Of a stretch of DNA of 64,000 bases, positions 47,393-55,662 are shown piece by piece. The stretch covers positions 9,814 through 73,813 of the forward strand of contig NZ_JADWYQ010000036.1 of NCBI RefSeq assembly GCF_022414575.1, read 5' to 3'. The notes under the pieces were generated by a model. That model was not told the origin of the DNA. It searched no databases and saw nothing but the letters and a program-made list of their open reading frames with translations. Made by a program: the position numbers and the translations under genes. Positions within the stretch are counted from its first letter, which is position 1. The number at the start of each line of letters is the position of its first letter. Source of the stretch: Streptomyces sp. MUM 178J. Lineage in GTDB: Bacteria; Actinomycetota; Actinomycetes; Streptomycetales; Streptomycetaceae.

Positions 47393-50341
47393 GTGCGGCT
47401 CGGGCGCAGGAGGGGCACCGCGACTGCGATGGCGGTCGCCGTCATCGGCGGCCTGCTCGGCGGCGCTCAGGGCGCGGCCGCGGCTCCCGGGGCGCCCGGC
47501 GACCCGGAGTCCGCCGCGTCGCGCACGCAGGACCCGCAGGGCGGGCCGGCCGTGCCGTCCGTGTGGCCGCGGCCGCAGTCGCTCAAGGCGGCGGGCGCCG
47601 CCGTGCGGCTGGGCGACGAGGCGACCGTGGTGGCGGGCGAGGACGCCGACCCGCATGCGGTCGAACAGCTCATCGAGTTGCTGCGGCAGGCCGGGGTGCA
47701 CACGGTGCACCGGGATCTGCCGGGCCGCGGGCCTGCGGTGCTGCTCGGCGGGAGCGGCGCGCAGAGCGCGGACGCGGCGTTGCGTGCGCTGCGGGTGCCG
47801 GAGCGCACGGATCTGCCGTCCGGCGGCTACCGGCTGGCCGTCGGCAGCGTCCGCGGCCGGGACACGATCGCGCTGGACGGGGTCGGCGAGGACGGGCTGT
47901 TCCACGCGGTCCAGACCCTCCGGCAGCTCGTGAAGGACGGTTCGGCGGCCGGAGTGGCGGTCCGCGACTGGCCTGGAACGGCCGTACGCGGTGTGACGGA
48001 AGGTTTCTACGGCCAGCCGTGGAGCCACGGCCAGCGGCTTTCCCAGCTCGACTTCATGGGCCGCACCAAGCAGAACCGCTATCTGTACGCGCCCGGCGAC
48101 GACCCCTTCCGGCAGGCCCGCTGGCGCGAGCCGTACCCCGCGGTGCAGCGCGCCGAGTTCCGCGCGCTCGCCGAGCGGGCGCGGCGCAACCATGTGACGC
48201 TCGCCTGGGCCGTTGCGCCCGGGCAGTCGATGTGCCTGTCGCGGGAGGCGGACGTCACCGCGCTCAAGCGCAAGACCGAGGCGATGTACGCGCTGGGGGT
48301 GCGGGCCTTCCAGCTCCAGTTCCAGGACGTCAGCTACAGCGAGTGGCAGTGCGACGCGGACGGGGACGTGTTCGGCTCCGGGCCCGAGGCCGCCGCGAAG
48401 GCGCAGGCGCGCGTCGCGGGCGAGCTGGCGCGGCACATGGGCGAGCGGCTGCCTCAGGCGGCGCCGCTGACGGTGATGCCCACGGAGTACCACCAGGAGG
48501 GCGCCACGGACTACCGGAAGGCGTTCGCCGCGGAGCTGCCGCCCGAGGTGCAGGTGGCGTGGACGGGCGTCGGGGTGGTGCCGCGCACCATCACAGGCCG
48601 GGAGATGGCCGACGCGCGGGATGTCTTCCGCCATCCCCTGGTCACCATGGACAACTACCCGGTCAACGACTTCGCACAGGACAGGATCTTCCTCGGGCCC
48701 TACACGGGGCGCGATCCGGCGGTGGCGTCGGGCTCGGCGGAGCTGCTCGCCAATGCGATGGAGCAGGCGTCGGCCGCCCGGATTCCGCTGTTCACGGTCG
48801 CCGACTACGCCTGGAACCCCCGCGGTTACCGGCCGCAGGAGTCCTGGCAGGCGGCGCTGGACGACCTGGCGGGCGGGGATGCGCGGACCCGGCAGGCGCT
48901 GCGGGCGCTGGCCGGCAACCACACCTCGTGGATCGTCGACGCGGACGACGAGTCGGCGTATCTGCGGCCGCTGCTCCAGGAGTTCTGGCGGTCGCGGACG
49001 TCTCGGGACGGGGCCGCTCGGGACCGTGCCGCGGGCGCGCTGCGGGACGCGTTCACCCAGATGCGGGAGGCGCCGCAGCGGCTGCGGGAGGCGGAACCCG
49101 TCGCGGGCCTGGACGAGGAGGTGCGGCCGTGGCTGGAGAAGCTGGCGCGGTACGGGCGGGCCGGCGAGATCGCGGTCGACATGCTGCACGCCCAGGGGCG
49201 CGGCGACGGGGCGGCGGCGTGGCGGGCGTCGCTGGAACTGGAGCCGCTGCGGGAGTCGTTGAAGGCCCAGGGCGGGCCGACGGTCGGCAGGGGCGTCCTC
49301 GGGCCGTTCCTGGACCGGGCGGAGAAGGAGTCCGCGGCGTGGACGGGCGCCGAGCACAGGAAGGAGTCCGCGGGGCGGGACACGGTGCTGCTCGGGCGGG
49401 CGCGCCCGCTGCGGACGGTGACGACGATGGCCGAGCCGTCGGCCGAGCCGGGTCGCCTTGAGGCGCATGTGCCGGGCGAGGGCTGGCGGCCGCTGGGGCC
49501 GCTGTCGCCGAACGGCTGGACGCAGACGGACGCGAAGGGGCTGCAGGCGGACGGGCTGCGAGTCGTCGCGCCCGGTTCCGGGTCGGACGGGCCGCGTGTG
49601 CGGTCGCTGGTGCCGTGGTTCGCGGACGAGCCGACGGCCGGGCTGGATCTCGTACGGGACCACGCCGACGCCGAGATCGGCGGCGCGCCGAAGCGCATCG
49701 GCGTCGAGGTGACCGCCCGGGGGCCCGGCGAGGTGCGCGGCTCGCTGACGGCGAAGGCTCCGGCGGGCATCAAGGTGACGGCCCCCGAGGAGACGACCGT
49801 GCCGCGCGGGGTGCGGGCGACGGTTCCGGTGGAGGTGTCCGTCGCGGCGGACACGCCGCCCGGCGAGTACCGGGTGCCGGTGTCCTTCGCCGGGCAGCAG
49901 CGCACTCTGACCGTGCGGGCGTATCCGAGGACGACTGGCCCGGACCTGGCACGCGAGGAGGGCGCTGCCGCCTCCTCGTCGGGTGACGAGACCCCCGACT
50001 TCCCCGCCTCGGCGGCGGTCGACGGCGACCCGGAGACCCGGTGGTCCTCACCGGCCGAGGACGCCGCCTGGTGGCGGCTCCGGCTGCCCCGCCCGGCCCG
50101 CGTCGGACGGGTGGTCCTGCACTGGCAGGACGCCTACGCCGCGTCGTACCGCGTCCAGACCTCCGCGGACGGCGTCACCTGGCACACGGCGGCCGCGATC
50201 ACCGAAGGCCGCCCCGGCCGCGCGGACGTCCGCCTCGACTCCGGCGGTCCGGTCCGCTTCCTGCGTGTCCAGGGGGACGTGCGGGGCACGGAGTTCGGCT
50301 ACTCGCTCTTCTCCGTCGAGGCGTACGAGGTGGCGGACTGA
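47393..50341 (+). CDS. Secreted GH84-type beta-N-acetylglucosaminidase/hyaluronidase with CBM32 domain
   Basis: A 982-residue exported protein. The signal peptide is RLGRRRGTATAMAVAVIGG with an AAAAPGAPG cleavage region. An N-terminal GH20b-like alpha/beta domain (VWPRPQSLKAAG onward) precedes the GH84 TIM barrel, which begins VRGVTEGFYGQPWS. The active-site segment reads LQFQDVSYSEW: the first of the two catalytic aspartates found in GH84 is Gln311, followed by Asp312. TMDNYPVNDF matches the family's substrate-binding loop. A C-terminal NEW3-like beta domain and a discoidin/CBM32 domain (FPASAAVDGDPETRWSS) complete it. The GTG start has a GGGGAG site. Confidence 0.88.
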   Translation: MRLGRRRGTATAMAVAVIGGLLGGAQGAAAAPGAPGDPESAASRTQDPQGGPAVPSVWPRPQSLKAAGAAVRLGDEATVVAGEDADPHAVEQLIELLRQAGVHTVHRDLPGRGPAVLLGGSGAQSADAALRALRVPERTDLPSGGYRLAVGSVRGRDTIALDGVGEDGLFHAVQTLRQLVKDGSAAGVAVRDWPGTAVRGVTEGFYGQPWSHGQRLSQLDFMGRTKQNRYLYAPGDDPFRQARWREPYPAVQRAEFRALAERARRNHVTLAWAVAPGQSMCLSREADVTALKRKTEAMYALGVRAFQLQFQDVSYSEWQCDADGDVFGSGPEAAAKAQARVAGELARHMGERLPQAAPLTVMPTEYHQEGATDYRKAFAAELPPEVQVAWTGVGVVPRTITGREMADARDVFRHPLVTMDNYPVNDFAQDRIFLGPYTGRDPAVASGSAELLANAMEQASAARIPLFTVADYAWNPRGYRPQESWQAALDDLAGGDARTRQALRALAGNHTSWIVDADDESAYLRPLLQEFWRSRTSRDGAARDRAAGALRDAFTQMREAPQRLREAEPVAGLDEEVRPWLEKLARYGRAGEIAVDMLHAQGRGDGAAAWRASLELEPLRESLKAQGGPTVGRGVLGPFLDRAEKESAAWTGAEHRKESAGRDTVLLGRARPLRTVTTMAEPSAEPGRLEAHVPGEGWRPLGPLSPNGWTQTDAKGLQADGLRVVAPGSGSDGPRVRSLVPWFADEPTAGLDLVRDHADAEIGGAPKRIGVEVTARGPGEVRGSLTAKAPAGIKVTAPEETTVPRGVRATVPVEVSVAADTPPGEYRVPVSFAGQQRTLTVRAYPRTTGPDLAREEGAAASSSGDETPDFPASAAVDGDPETRWSSPAEDAAWWRLRLPRPARVGRVVLHWQDAYAASYRVQTSADGVTWHTAAAITEGRPGRADVRLDSGGPVRFLRVQGDVRGTEFGYSLFSVEAYEVAD

Positions 50342-50382
50342 CCGCGGAGCCCTCGCTCCCGGACCGTTCCCAGTCAGGAAGA

Positions 50383-50409
50383 GGGGTCCGGGGCTGAGCC
50401 CCGGACCCC
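50383..50409 (+). terminator. Terminator between the GH84 and HNH genes
   Basis: A 13-bp perfect stem GGGGTCCGGGGCT / AGCCCCGGACCCC with a one-base loop lies between the two convergent genes; a second GGACCCCGG..CGGGGTCC hairpin follows to 50432. Confidence 0.75.
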
Positions 50410-50461
50410 GGTCCTCGGGGTCCGGACCCCGGCAGTCCGGGCATGACAATGGCCCGGGGTC

Positions 50462-50998
50462 TCAGGCGGAGATGCCGTCGATCCGGGCCATAGCGTCGTC
50501 CGCGCCGTATGGCTGCAGATATGGCAGCCAGCGCGGGTCCCTATGCCCCGTGCCGATGATGCGCCAGGCCAGGCCGCTCGGCGGGGCGGGCTGGTGGCGC
50601 AGGCGCCAGCCCAGTTCCCGCAGGTGGCGGTCGGCTTTCACGTGGTTGCAGCGGCGGCAGGCCGCCACCACGTTGTCCCATGCGTGCTGTCCGCCGCGGC
50701 TGCGCGGAATGACGTGGTCGACGCTGGTTGCGACGCCACCGCAGTACATACAGCGCCCGCCGTCCCGGGCGAAGAGCGCTTTGCGGGTCAGAGGAACGGG
50801 CCCCCGGTAGGGGACCCGGACGAACCGCTTCAGCCGTACGACACTGGGTGCGGCGATGACGCGGGTCGCGCTGTGCATAAAGGCGCCGGACTCCTCGAGG
50901 CAGAGAGCCTTGTTCTCCAGGACGAGGACGAGCGCGCGGCGGAGCGGTACGACGCCGAGCGGCTCGTACGACGCGTTGAGGACCAGGACATGCGGCAC
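50462..50998 (-). CDS. HNH endonuclease-family protein
   Basis: A 178-residue protein conserved in Streptomyces. The HNH domain is clear: CMYCGG, SVDHVIPRSRGGQHAWDN and ACRRCNHVKADR give the two zinc-binding Cys pairs and the DH..N..H catalytic pattern. The N-terminal 60 residues (VLVLNASYEPLGVVPLRRAL) form a separate small domain seen in this group. No restriction or phage gene is near, so it is probably a housekeeping or mobile-defence nuclease of unknown target. The GTG at 50998 follows AAGGAGG; the in-frame extension upstream to 51214 is not convincing. Confidence 0.9.
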   Translation of the reverse strand: MPHVLVLNASYEPLGVVPLRRALVLVLENKALCLEESGAFMHSATRVIAAPSVVRLKRFVRVPYRGPVPLTRKALFARDGGRCMYCGGVATSVDHVIPRSRGGQHAWDNVVAACRRCNHVKADRHLRELGWRLRHQPAPPSGLAWRIIGTGHRDPRWLPYLQPYGADDAMARIDGISA

Positions 50999-51354
50999 GG
51001 TGGATGCCTCCTTGTACGCCGGCGGCGCGTGGCTCGCGCCGGGACGATCTGCTCTCAGTCTCTCCTTATGCCAGGTCCGAGCGCCACCATGTCCAGGTAA
51101 CGGGACGAGGGTATTTTCCGACCGGCGGCCTCCCCGCGCACTCCGGGAGCCCCGCCGACCCCGCCGAACGCGTCTTCCGGGCCGGCGCCCCGGCCCGTGC
51201 GTGAGGTGCGCCACACACCGGGGTGCGCCACATACCGAACATGCCCCCGTGCGCCTGCTCTCTCCCTCCGCGCACCCTCGAACATGTCAACGGCTCCCGC
51301 CCGGTGCCCCGATAGGGTGGTTCGTCAGCATCGCACCGCCTGGGAGGCACTCCT
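50999..51354. other. Intergenic region, HNH nuclease / MscS
   Basis: These 356 bases must hold the divergent promoters of both flanking genes. They contain an imperfect 16-base direct repeat, GGTGCGCCACACACCG and GGTGCGCCACATACCG, at about 51206 and 51222. I see no ORF with coding character, no tRNA and no other clear element. Confidence 0.5.
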
Positions 51355-52428
51355 GTGTTCTCGTCCGCGTCCTGGTCTGCCGTACTGGCCGCCGATCCGT
51401 CACCCGGAGTCGGCTCCCTCGACGAAGCCGCCAAGCAGGCCGGCGACGCCGCCGGCTGGGTCGAGGAGAACTGGTCCACATGGCTCAACACCGGCCTGCG
51501 CATCCTGCTGATCATCGCGGTCGCGATCCTGCTGCGCATCGCCGTGCGCCGCACGATCACCAAGCTGATCGCACGGATGAACCGCTCCGCCCAGGCCGTC
51601 GAAGGCACCACGCTGGGCGGGCTGCTGGTCAACACCGAGCGGCGGCGGCAGCGCTCCGAGGCCATAGGGTCCGTGCTCCGCTCGGTGTCGTCCTTTCTGA
51701 TCCTGGGCACGGCGGGGCTGATGGTCCTCGGCGCGTTCCAGATCAATCTGGCCCCGCTGCTGGCCTCCGCCGGCGTCGCGGGCGTGGCGCTGGGCTTCGG
51801 CGCGCGCAACCTCGTCACCGACTTCCTGTCCGGCGTCTTCATGATCCTTGAGGACCAGTACGGCGTCGGGGACTCCATCGACGTCGGCGTCGCCTCGGGC
51901 GAGGTGATCGAGGTCGGGCTGCGGGTCACCAAGCTCCGCGGTGACAACGGAGCGATCTGGTACGTGCGCAACGGCGAGGTGAAGCGGGTCGGCAACCTCA
52001 GCCAGGGCTGGTCCACCGCCCATGTGGACGTGATGGTGCGCCCGAGCGAGGACCTGGACCGCATCCGGGACGTGGTCGCCGAGGTCGCGGACTCGCTGGC
52101 CAAGGACGAGCCGTGGAACGAGCGGCTGTGGGGTCCGGTCGAGGTGCTCGGGCTGGACGAGGTGCTGCTGGACTCGATGACGGTGCATGTGTCGGCCAAG
52201 ACCATGCCGGGCAAGGCGGTCGGCGTGGAGCGGGAGCTGCGCTGGCGGATCAAGAAGGCCTTCGATGCGGCCGGCATCGCGATCATCGGCGGTCCGCCGC
52301 CCGCCGCGGAGGAGGCCTCCGGCGATCCGTCCGCCACCGTGGCCGCCCCCTCCGCACTGGCCAGCCCGAACTCTCCGCAGTCGATCGCCGCGTCCCCGCT
52401 GCCGCAGTCGCCGCAGCTGTCGAAGTAG
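51355..52428 (+). CDS. Small-conductance mechanosensitive channel, MscS family
   Basis: Opens under membrane tension to release solutes on osmotic downshift. The 357-residue protein has three membrane helices (LRILLIIAVAILLRIAV, SVSSFLILGTAGLMVLGAF, LAPLLASAGVAGVALGFG) and the MscS pore helix with its Gly/Ala pattern (GVAGVALGFGARNLVTDFL). The beta domain follows (GDSIDVGVASGEVIEVGLR). The C-terminal 50 residues are Ala/Pro/Ser rich. The start is the GTG at 51355. An 18-bp duplication (CTGTCGAAGTAGCCGCGG) spans the stop codon, and a long terminator follows. Confidence 0.93.
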   Translation: MFSSASWSAVLAADPSPGVGSLDEAAKQAGDAAGWVEENWSTWLNTGLRILLIIAVAILLRIAVRRTITKLIARMNRSAQAVEGTTLGGLLVNTERRRQRSEAIGSVLRSVSSFLILGTAGLMVLGAFQINLAPLLASAGVAGVALGFGARNLVTDFLSGVFMILEDQYGVGDSIDVGVASGEVIEVGLRVTKLRGDNGAIWYVRNGEVKRVGNLSQGWSTAHVDVMVRPSEDLDRIRDVVAEVADSLAKDEPWNERLWGPVEVLGLDEVLLDSMTVHVSAKTMPGKAVGVERELRWRIKKAFDAAGIAIIGGPPPAAEEASGDPSATVAAPSALASPNSPQSIAASPLPQSPQLSK

Positions 52429-52473
52429 CCGCGGCTGTCGAAGTAGCCGCGGCGCCCACGCGCTCCCGCCGCC

Positions 52474-52511
52474 GCGCCCCCGGGGCGACCACTCGGTCGC
52501 CCCGGGGGCGC
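52474..52511 (+). terminator. Terminator after the MscS gene
   Basis: A perfect 17-bp stem (GCGCCCCCGGGGCGACC and its complement) with a four-base loop. Confidence 0.85.
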
Positions 52512-52560
52512 TCGCCATTGACGGGCCCGTGACCGGTGGCCTACCTTCCTTCCCAGAAGA

Positions 52561-52575
52561 TAGGAAACTTTCCTA
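52561..52575. promoter_or_regulatory. ROK-type operator palindrome at the start of the ROK gene
   Basis: TAGGAAA-C-TTTCCTA is a perfect 7-bp inverted repeat around one base, 15 bases before the ATG at 52591. GGAAA..TTTCC palindromes are typical targets of Streptomyces ROK regulators, so this is most likely an autoregulatory operator. Confidence 0.65.
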
Positions 52576-52590
52576 ACAGTGCGAGGCGTC

Positions 52591-54285
52591 ATGGCTGCCG
52601 GATCCGGAACCCCGGGAACGCCGCGCCTGCTGCGCGCCATGAACGACCGCGCCGCGCTCGATCTGCTGCTGGAGCACGGCCCCCTCTCGCGCGCCCGGAT
52701 CGGCAGGCTCACCGGCCTGTCCAAGCCGACCTCCTCCCAGCTGCTCGCCCGGCTGGAGGCGGCGGGCCTCGTCGTCGCCACCGGCACCACCGCGGGCCGC
52801 CCCGGCCCCGGCGCCCAGCTGTACGCCGTCAACGCCGGGGCCGCCTTCGCCGCCGGCCTCGACGTGACCCCGCACCGCATCCGCGCCGCCGTCGCCGACC
52901 TGACGGGCGCGGTCGTCGGCGAGTACGAGCTGCCCACGCCGGGGCGGCGGGCCCGGAGCGCGGTACGCGAGGTCACCGAGGCGCTCGACGGGGCCGTGCG
53001 GGCCGCGGGGCTGACCCGTGCGGAGGTGCGCAGGCTCGTCATCGGCACGCCCGGCGCCTTCGACCCGTCCACCGGGCGGCTGCGGTACGCCTCCCATCTG
53101 CCCGGATGGCACTCCCCCACGCTGCTCGAAGAGCTGGCCGCCGCGCTCCCGATGCCCGTCGAGTACGAGAACGACGTCAATCTCGCCGCCGTAGCCGAGC
53201 AGCGCCTGGGCGCGGCGCGCGGCCATGACGACTTCGTCCTGCTGTGGAACGAGGAGGGGCTGGGCGCCGCGCTGGTCATCGGCGGACGCCTGCACCGCGG
53301 CTTCACCGGCGGCGCGGGCGAGGTCGGCTTCATGCCGGTGCCCGGCACCCCGCTGGTACGCCGGGTCGCCAGGGCCGACAGCGGCGGCTTCCAGGAGCTG
53401 GCGGGCGCGCAGGCACTGCCCCGGATCGCCCGCGACCTCGGAGTGAAGGCCGTCCCCGGCCAAGGCCGCGGGGCACACGCCGAGGCCGCCGCGGCCCTGC
53501 TGGCACGGGCGGCGGAGGCGGATGCGCATGCCGCCGCACGGGATCCGCGGGCCGTCGGGGCCACCGCCCCGGACGCCCCGGCCCCGGCCCCGGCCCCGGA
53601 CCGTGACGGCGGCGGTACGACCTCACGGCGGCTCGGCGGCGCCGACGAGGGCCCGGGCCCCGCGCGAATCGGCGACGCCGGTACAGCCGGCATGGCCTAT
53701 GCCCGCCATACCGGCCGCGGCACGGGCGGCACCCGCGACACGGGCGGCACGGACGGTGCAGGCCTCATCGCCGGCGCGGCCGTCCCCGGCGGTGCGGGCC
53801 GCGACATAGGCGGCATGAGCCACTGCACAGGCCGCGACACCGGCAGTGCAGGCCGCGACACCGGCAGTGCAGGCCGCGACACCGGCAGTGCAGGCCGCGA
53901 CATAGGCGGCACCGGTCACGCCACAGGTTGCGACACCGGCGGTGCGGGCCGCGGCGCGGGCGGCGCCGGCAGCCCGTCACGGCCGGGCGGCGGCGCGGAC
54001 CCGGAGCCGTACCGGCGGCTGCTGGACGCCTACGCCACCGGGCTGGCCACCGGCCTCGCCTCCCTGGTCGCCGTGCTCGATCCCCGGCTCGTCGTGCTGT
54101 CCGGGGCGGTGCTCGCGGCGGGGGGCGAGCCGCTGCGCTCACGCGTCCAGGCAGAGCTGGCGGAACTGGCCGCGCCCCGGCCCCGGCTGGTGCTCGGGGC
54201 CGTACACGAGAACCCGGTGCTGCGCGGCGCGCTGGAGAGCGCCCTGACCGCCGTCCGCGACGACGTGTTCGACACCTCCCGCTGA
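52591..54285 (+). CDS. ROK-family sugar-responsive transcriptional regulator with large repeat insertion
   Basis: An N-terminal winged helix (LLEHGPLSRARIGRLTGLSK, SSQLLARLEAAGL) is joined to a ROK domain (FAAGLDVTPHRIRAAVADLT, VIGTPGAFDPSTG, VEYENDVNLAAVAEQ). The ROK zinc-finger motif CxCGxxGCxE is absent: the aligned stretch is DSGGFQELAGAQ, as in ROK members that bind no zinc or sugar kinase substrate. Between about residues 315 and 468 is a low-complexity insertion rich in Gly, Asp, Arg and Thr, including three exact copies of RDTGSAG. After it the ROK helix PEPYRRLLDAYATGLATG resumes in frame. At about 564 residues it is 150 longer than relatives. I chose the ATG at 52591 (GAGG before it); a GTG at 52579 overlaps the operator. 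Confidence 0.87.
   Translation: MAAGSGTPGTPRLLRAMNDRAALDLLLEHGPLSRARIGRLTGLSKPTSSQLLARLEAAGLVVATGTTAGRPGPGAQLYAVNAGAAFAAGLDVTPHRIRAAVADLTGAVVGEYELPTPGRRARSAVREVTEALDGAVRAAGLTRAEVRRLVIGTPGAFDPSTGRLRYASHLPGWHSPTLLEELAAALPMPVEYENDVNLAAVAEQRLGAARGHDDFVLLWNEEGLGAALVIGGRLHRGFTGGAGEVGFMPVPGTPLVRRVARADSGGFQELAGAQALPRIARDLGVKAVPGQGRGAHAEAAAALLARAAEADAHAAARDPRAVGATAPDAPAPAPAPDRDGGGTTSRRLGGADEGPGPARIGDAGTAGMAYARHTGRGTGGTRDTGGTDGAGLIAGAAVPGGAGRDIGGMSHCTGRDTGSAGRDTGSAGRDTGSAGRDIGGTGHATGCDTGGAGRGAGGAGSPSRPGGGADPEPYRRLLDAYATGLATGLASLVAVLDPRLVVLSGAVLAAGGEPLRSRVQAELAELAAPRPRLVLGAVHENPVLRGALESALTAVRDDVFDTSR
53826..53931 (+). repeat. 21-bp tandem repeat inside the ROK gene
   Basis: The unit CAGGCCGCGACACCGGCAGTG recurs about three times perfectly, with diverged flanking copies (CATAGGCGGC variants) on both sides. 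It is a multiple of three and keeps the frame. It is embedded in the wider low-complexity insertion at 53533-54000. Confidence 0.85.
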
Positions 54286-54396
54286 ACCACCCCCGTCCGC
54301 TCCCCGCCGCATGTCCTTCGCACGGAAAGCCCTCACCGAGGGCGACGCCCCGACCTGGGTGAAGGGTCGGCAAGGTGAGAAAGGCCTGAGACGCGT

Positions 54397-55662
54397 ATGA
54401 AACTCGCAGTAGTGGGTGGCGGTTCCACCTACACCCCCGAACTGATCGACGGGTTCGCGCGGCTGCGCGACACCCTGCCGCTGACCGAACTGGTCCTCGT
54501 CGACCCCGCGGCCGACCGTCTGGAACTCGTCGGCGGCCTCGCCCGCCGCATCTTCGCCAAGCAGGGGCACCCCGGAAAGATCGTCACCACGGGTGATCCG
54601 GACGCGGCCGTCGCGGACGCCGACGCCGTGCTGCTGCAGCTCCGCGTCGGCGGACAGGCGGCCCGGCAGCAGGACGAGACCTGGCCGCTGGAGTGCGGCT
54701 GCGTGGGCCAGGAGACGACGGGAGCGGGCGGTCTCGCCAAGGCGCTGCGGACCGTGCCGGTCGTCCTGGACATCGCCGAACGGGTGCGCCGGGCCAACCC
54801 GGACGCCTGGATCATCGACTTCACCAACCCCGTCGGCATCGTCACCCGCGCCCTGCTGCAGGCGGGCCACCGGGCCGTCGGGCTCTGCAACGTCGCCATC
54901 GGCTTCCAGCGGAAGTTCGCGGCGCTGCTCGGCGTCGCGCCGTCCGACGTCCACCTGGGGCATGTGGGGCTCAACCACCTCACCTGGGAGACCAGTGTGC
55001 GGCTCGGCGGCCCGGACGGGGCGGAGGTGCTGCCCGAACTGCTCGCCGAGCACGGCGACGCCATCGCCGACGATCTGCGGCTGCCGCGGCCGCTGCTGGA
55101 CCGCCTCGGCGTCGTCCCCTCGTACTATCTCCGCTACTTCTACGCGCACGACGAGGTGGTGCGCGAGCTGAGGACCAAACCGTCGAGGGCCGCGGAAGTC
55201 GCCGCCATGGAGCGGGAACTGCTGAGGATGTACGGGGACCCGGGGCTCGACGAGAAACCGGAGCTGCTCGCCGCGCGGGGCGGCGCGTTCTACTCGGAGG
55301 CGGCGGTGGATCTCGCGGCCGCGCTGCTGGGCGGCGGCGGCTCGCCCGTCCAGGTGGTCAACGTCCGCAACGACGGCACACTGCCCTTCCTGCCCGACGA
55401 CGCCGTGATCGAGGCGCCGGCGCGGGTGGACCGGCGCGGGGCGGCGCCGCTGCCGGTTCCCGAGCTTGACCCGCTGTACACGGGGCTGATCGCCGCCGTC
55501 ACTGCGTACGAGGACCTGGCGCTGGAGGCGGCGCTGCGCGGCGGCCGGGACCGGGTGTTCAAGGCGCTGCTGTCCCATCCGCTGATCGGGCAGTCCGCCT
55601 ATGCGGACACGCTTGCCGACCAGCTCATCGCGCACAACCGGGAGCACCTGGCGTGGGCGTGA
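54397..55662 (+). CDS. GH4-family 6-phospho-beta-glucosidase
   Basis: NAD- and metal-dependent hydrolase of phosphorylated beta-glycosides by a redox-elimination mechanism. The 421-residue protein begins with the NAD motif KLAVVGGGSTYTPELIDGF. It has the conserved GQETTGAGG loop, the DFTNPVGIVT strand, and a metal-site Cys/His pair in GLCNVAIGF and GLNHLTWE. It follows a ROK regulator and overlaps a BadF-type kinase gene by 10 bases, so it belongs to a small sugar-catabolism operon. No sugar transporter genes are in the window, so the phosphorylated substrate comes from elsewhere or from the kinase. Confidence 0.93.
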   Translation: MKLAVVGGGSTYTPELIDGFARLRDTLPLTELVLVDPAADRLELVGGLARRIFAKQGHPGKIVTTGDPDAAVADADAVLLQLRVGGQAARQQDETWPLECGCVGQETTGAGGLAKALRTVPVVLDIAERVRRANPDAWIIDFTNPVGIVTRALLQAGHRAVGLCNVAIGFQRKFAALLGVAPSDVHLGHVGLNHLTWETSVRLGGPDGAEVLPELLAEHGDAIADDLRLPRPLLDRLGVVPSYYLRYFYAHDEVVRELRTKPSRAAEVAAMERELLRMYGDPGLDEKPELLAARGGAFYSEAAVDLAAALLGGGGSPVQVVNVRNDGTLPFLPDDAVIEAPARVDRRGAAPLPVPELDPLYTGLIAAVTAYEDLALEAALRGGRDRVFKALLSHPLIGQSAYADTLADQLIAHNREHLAWA

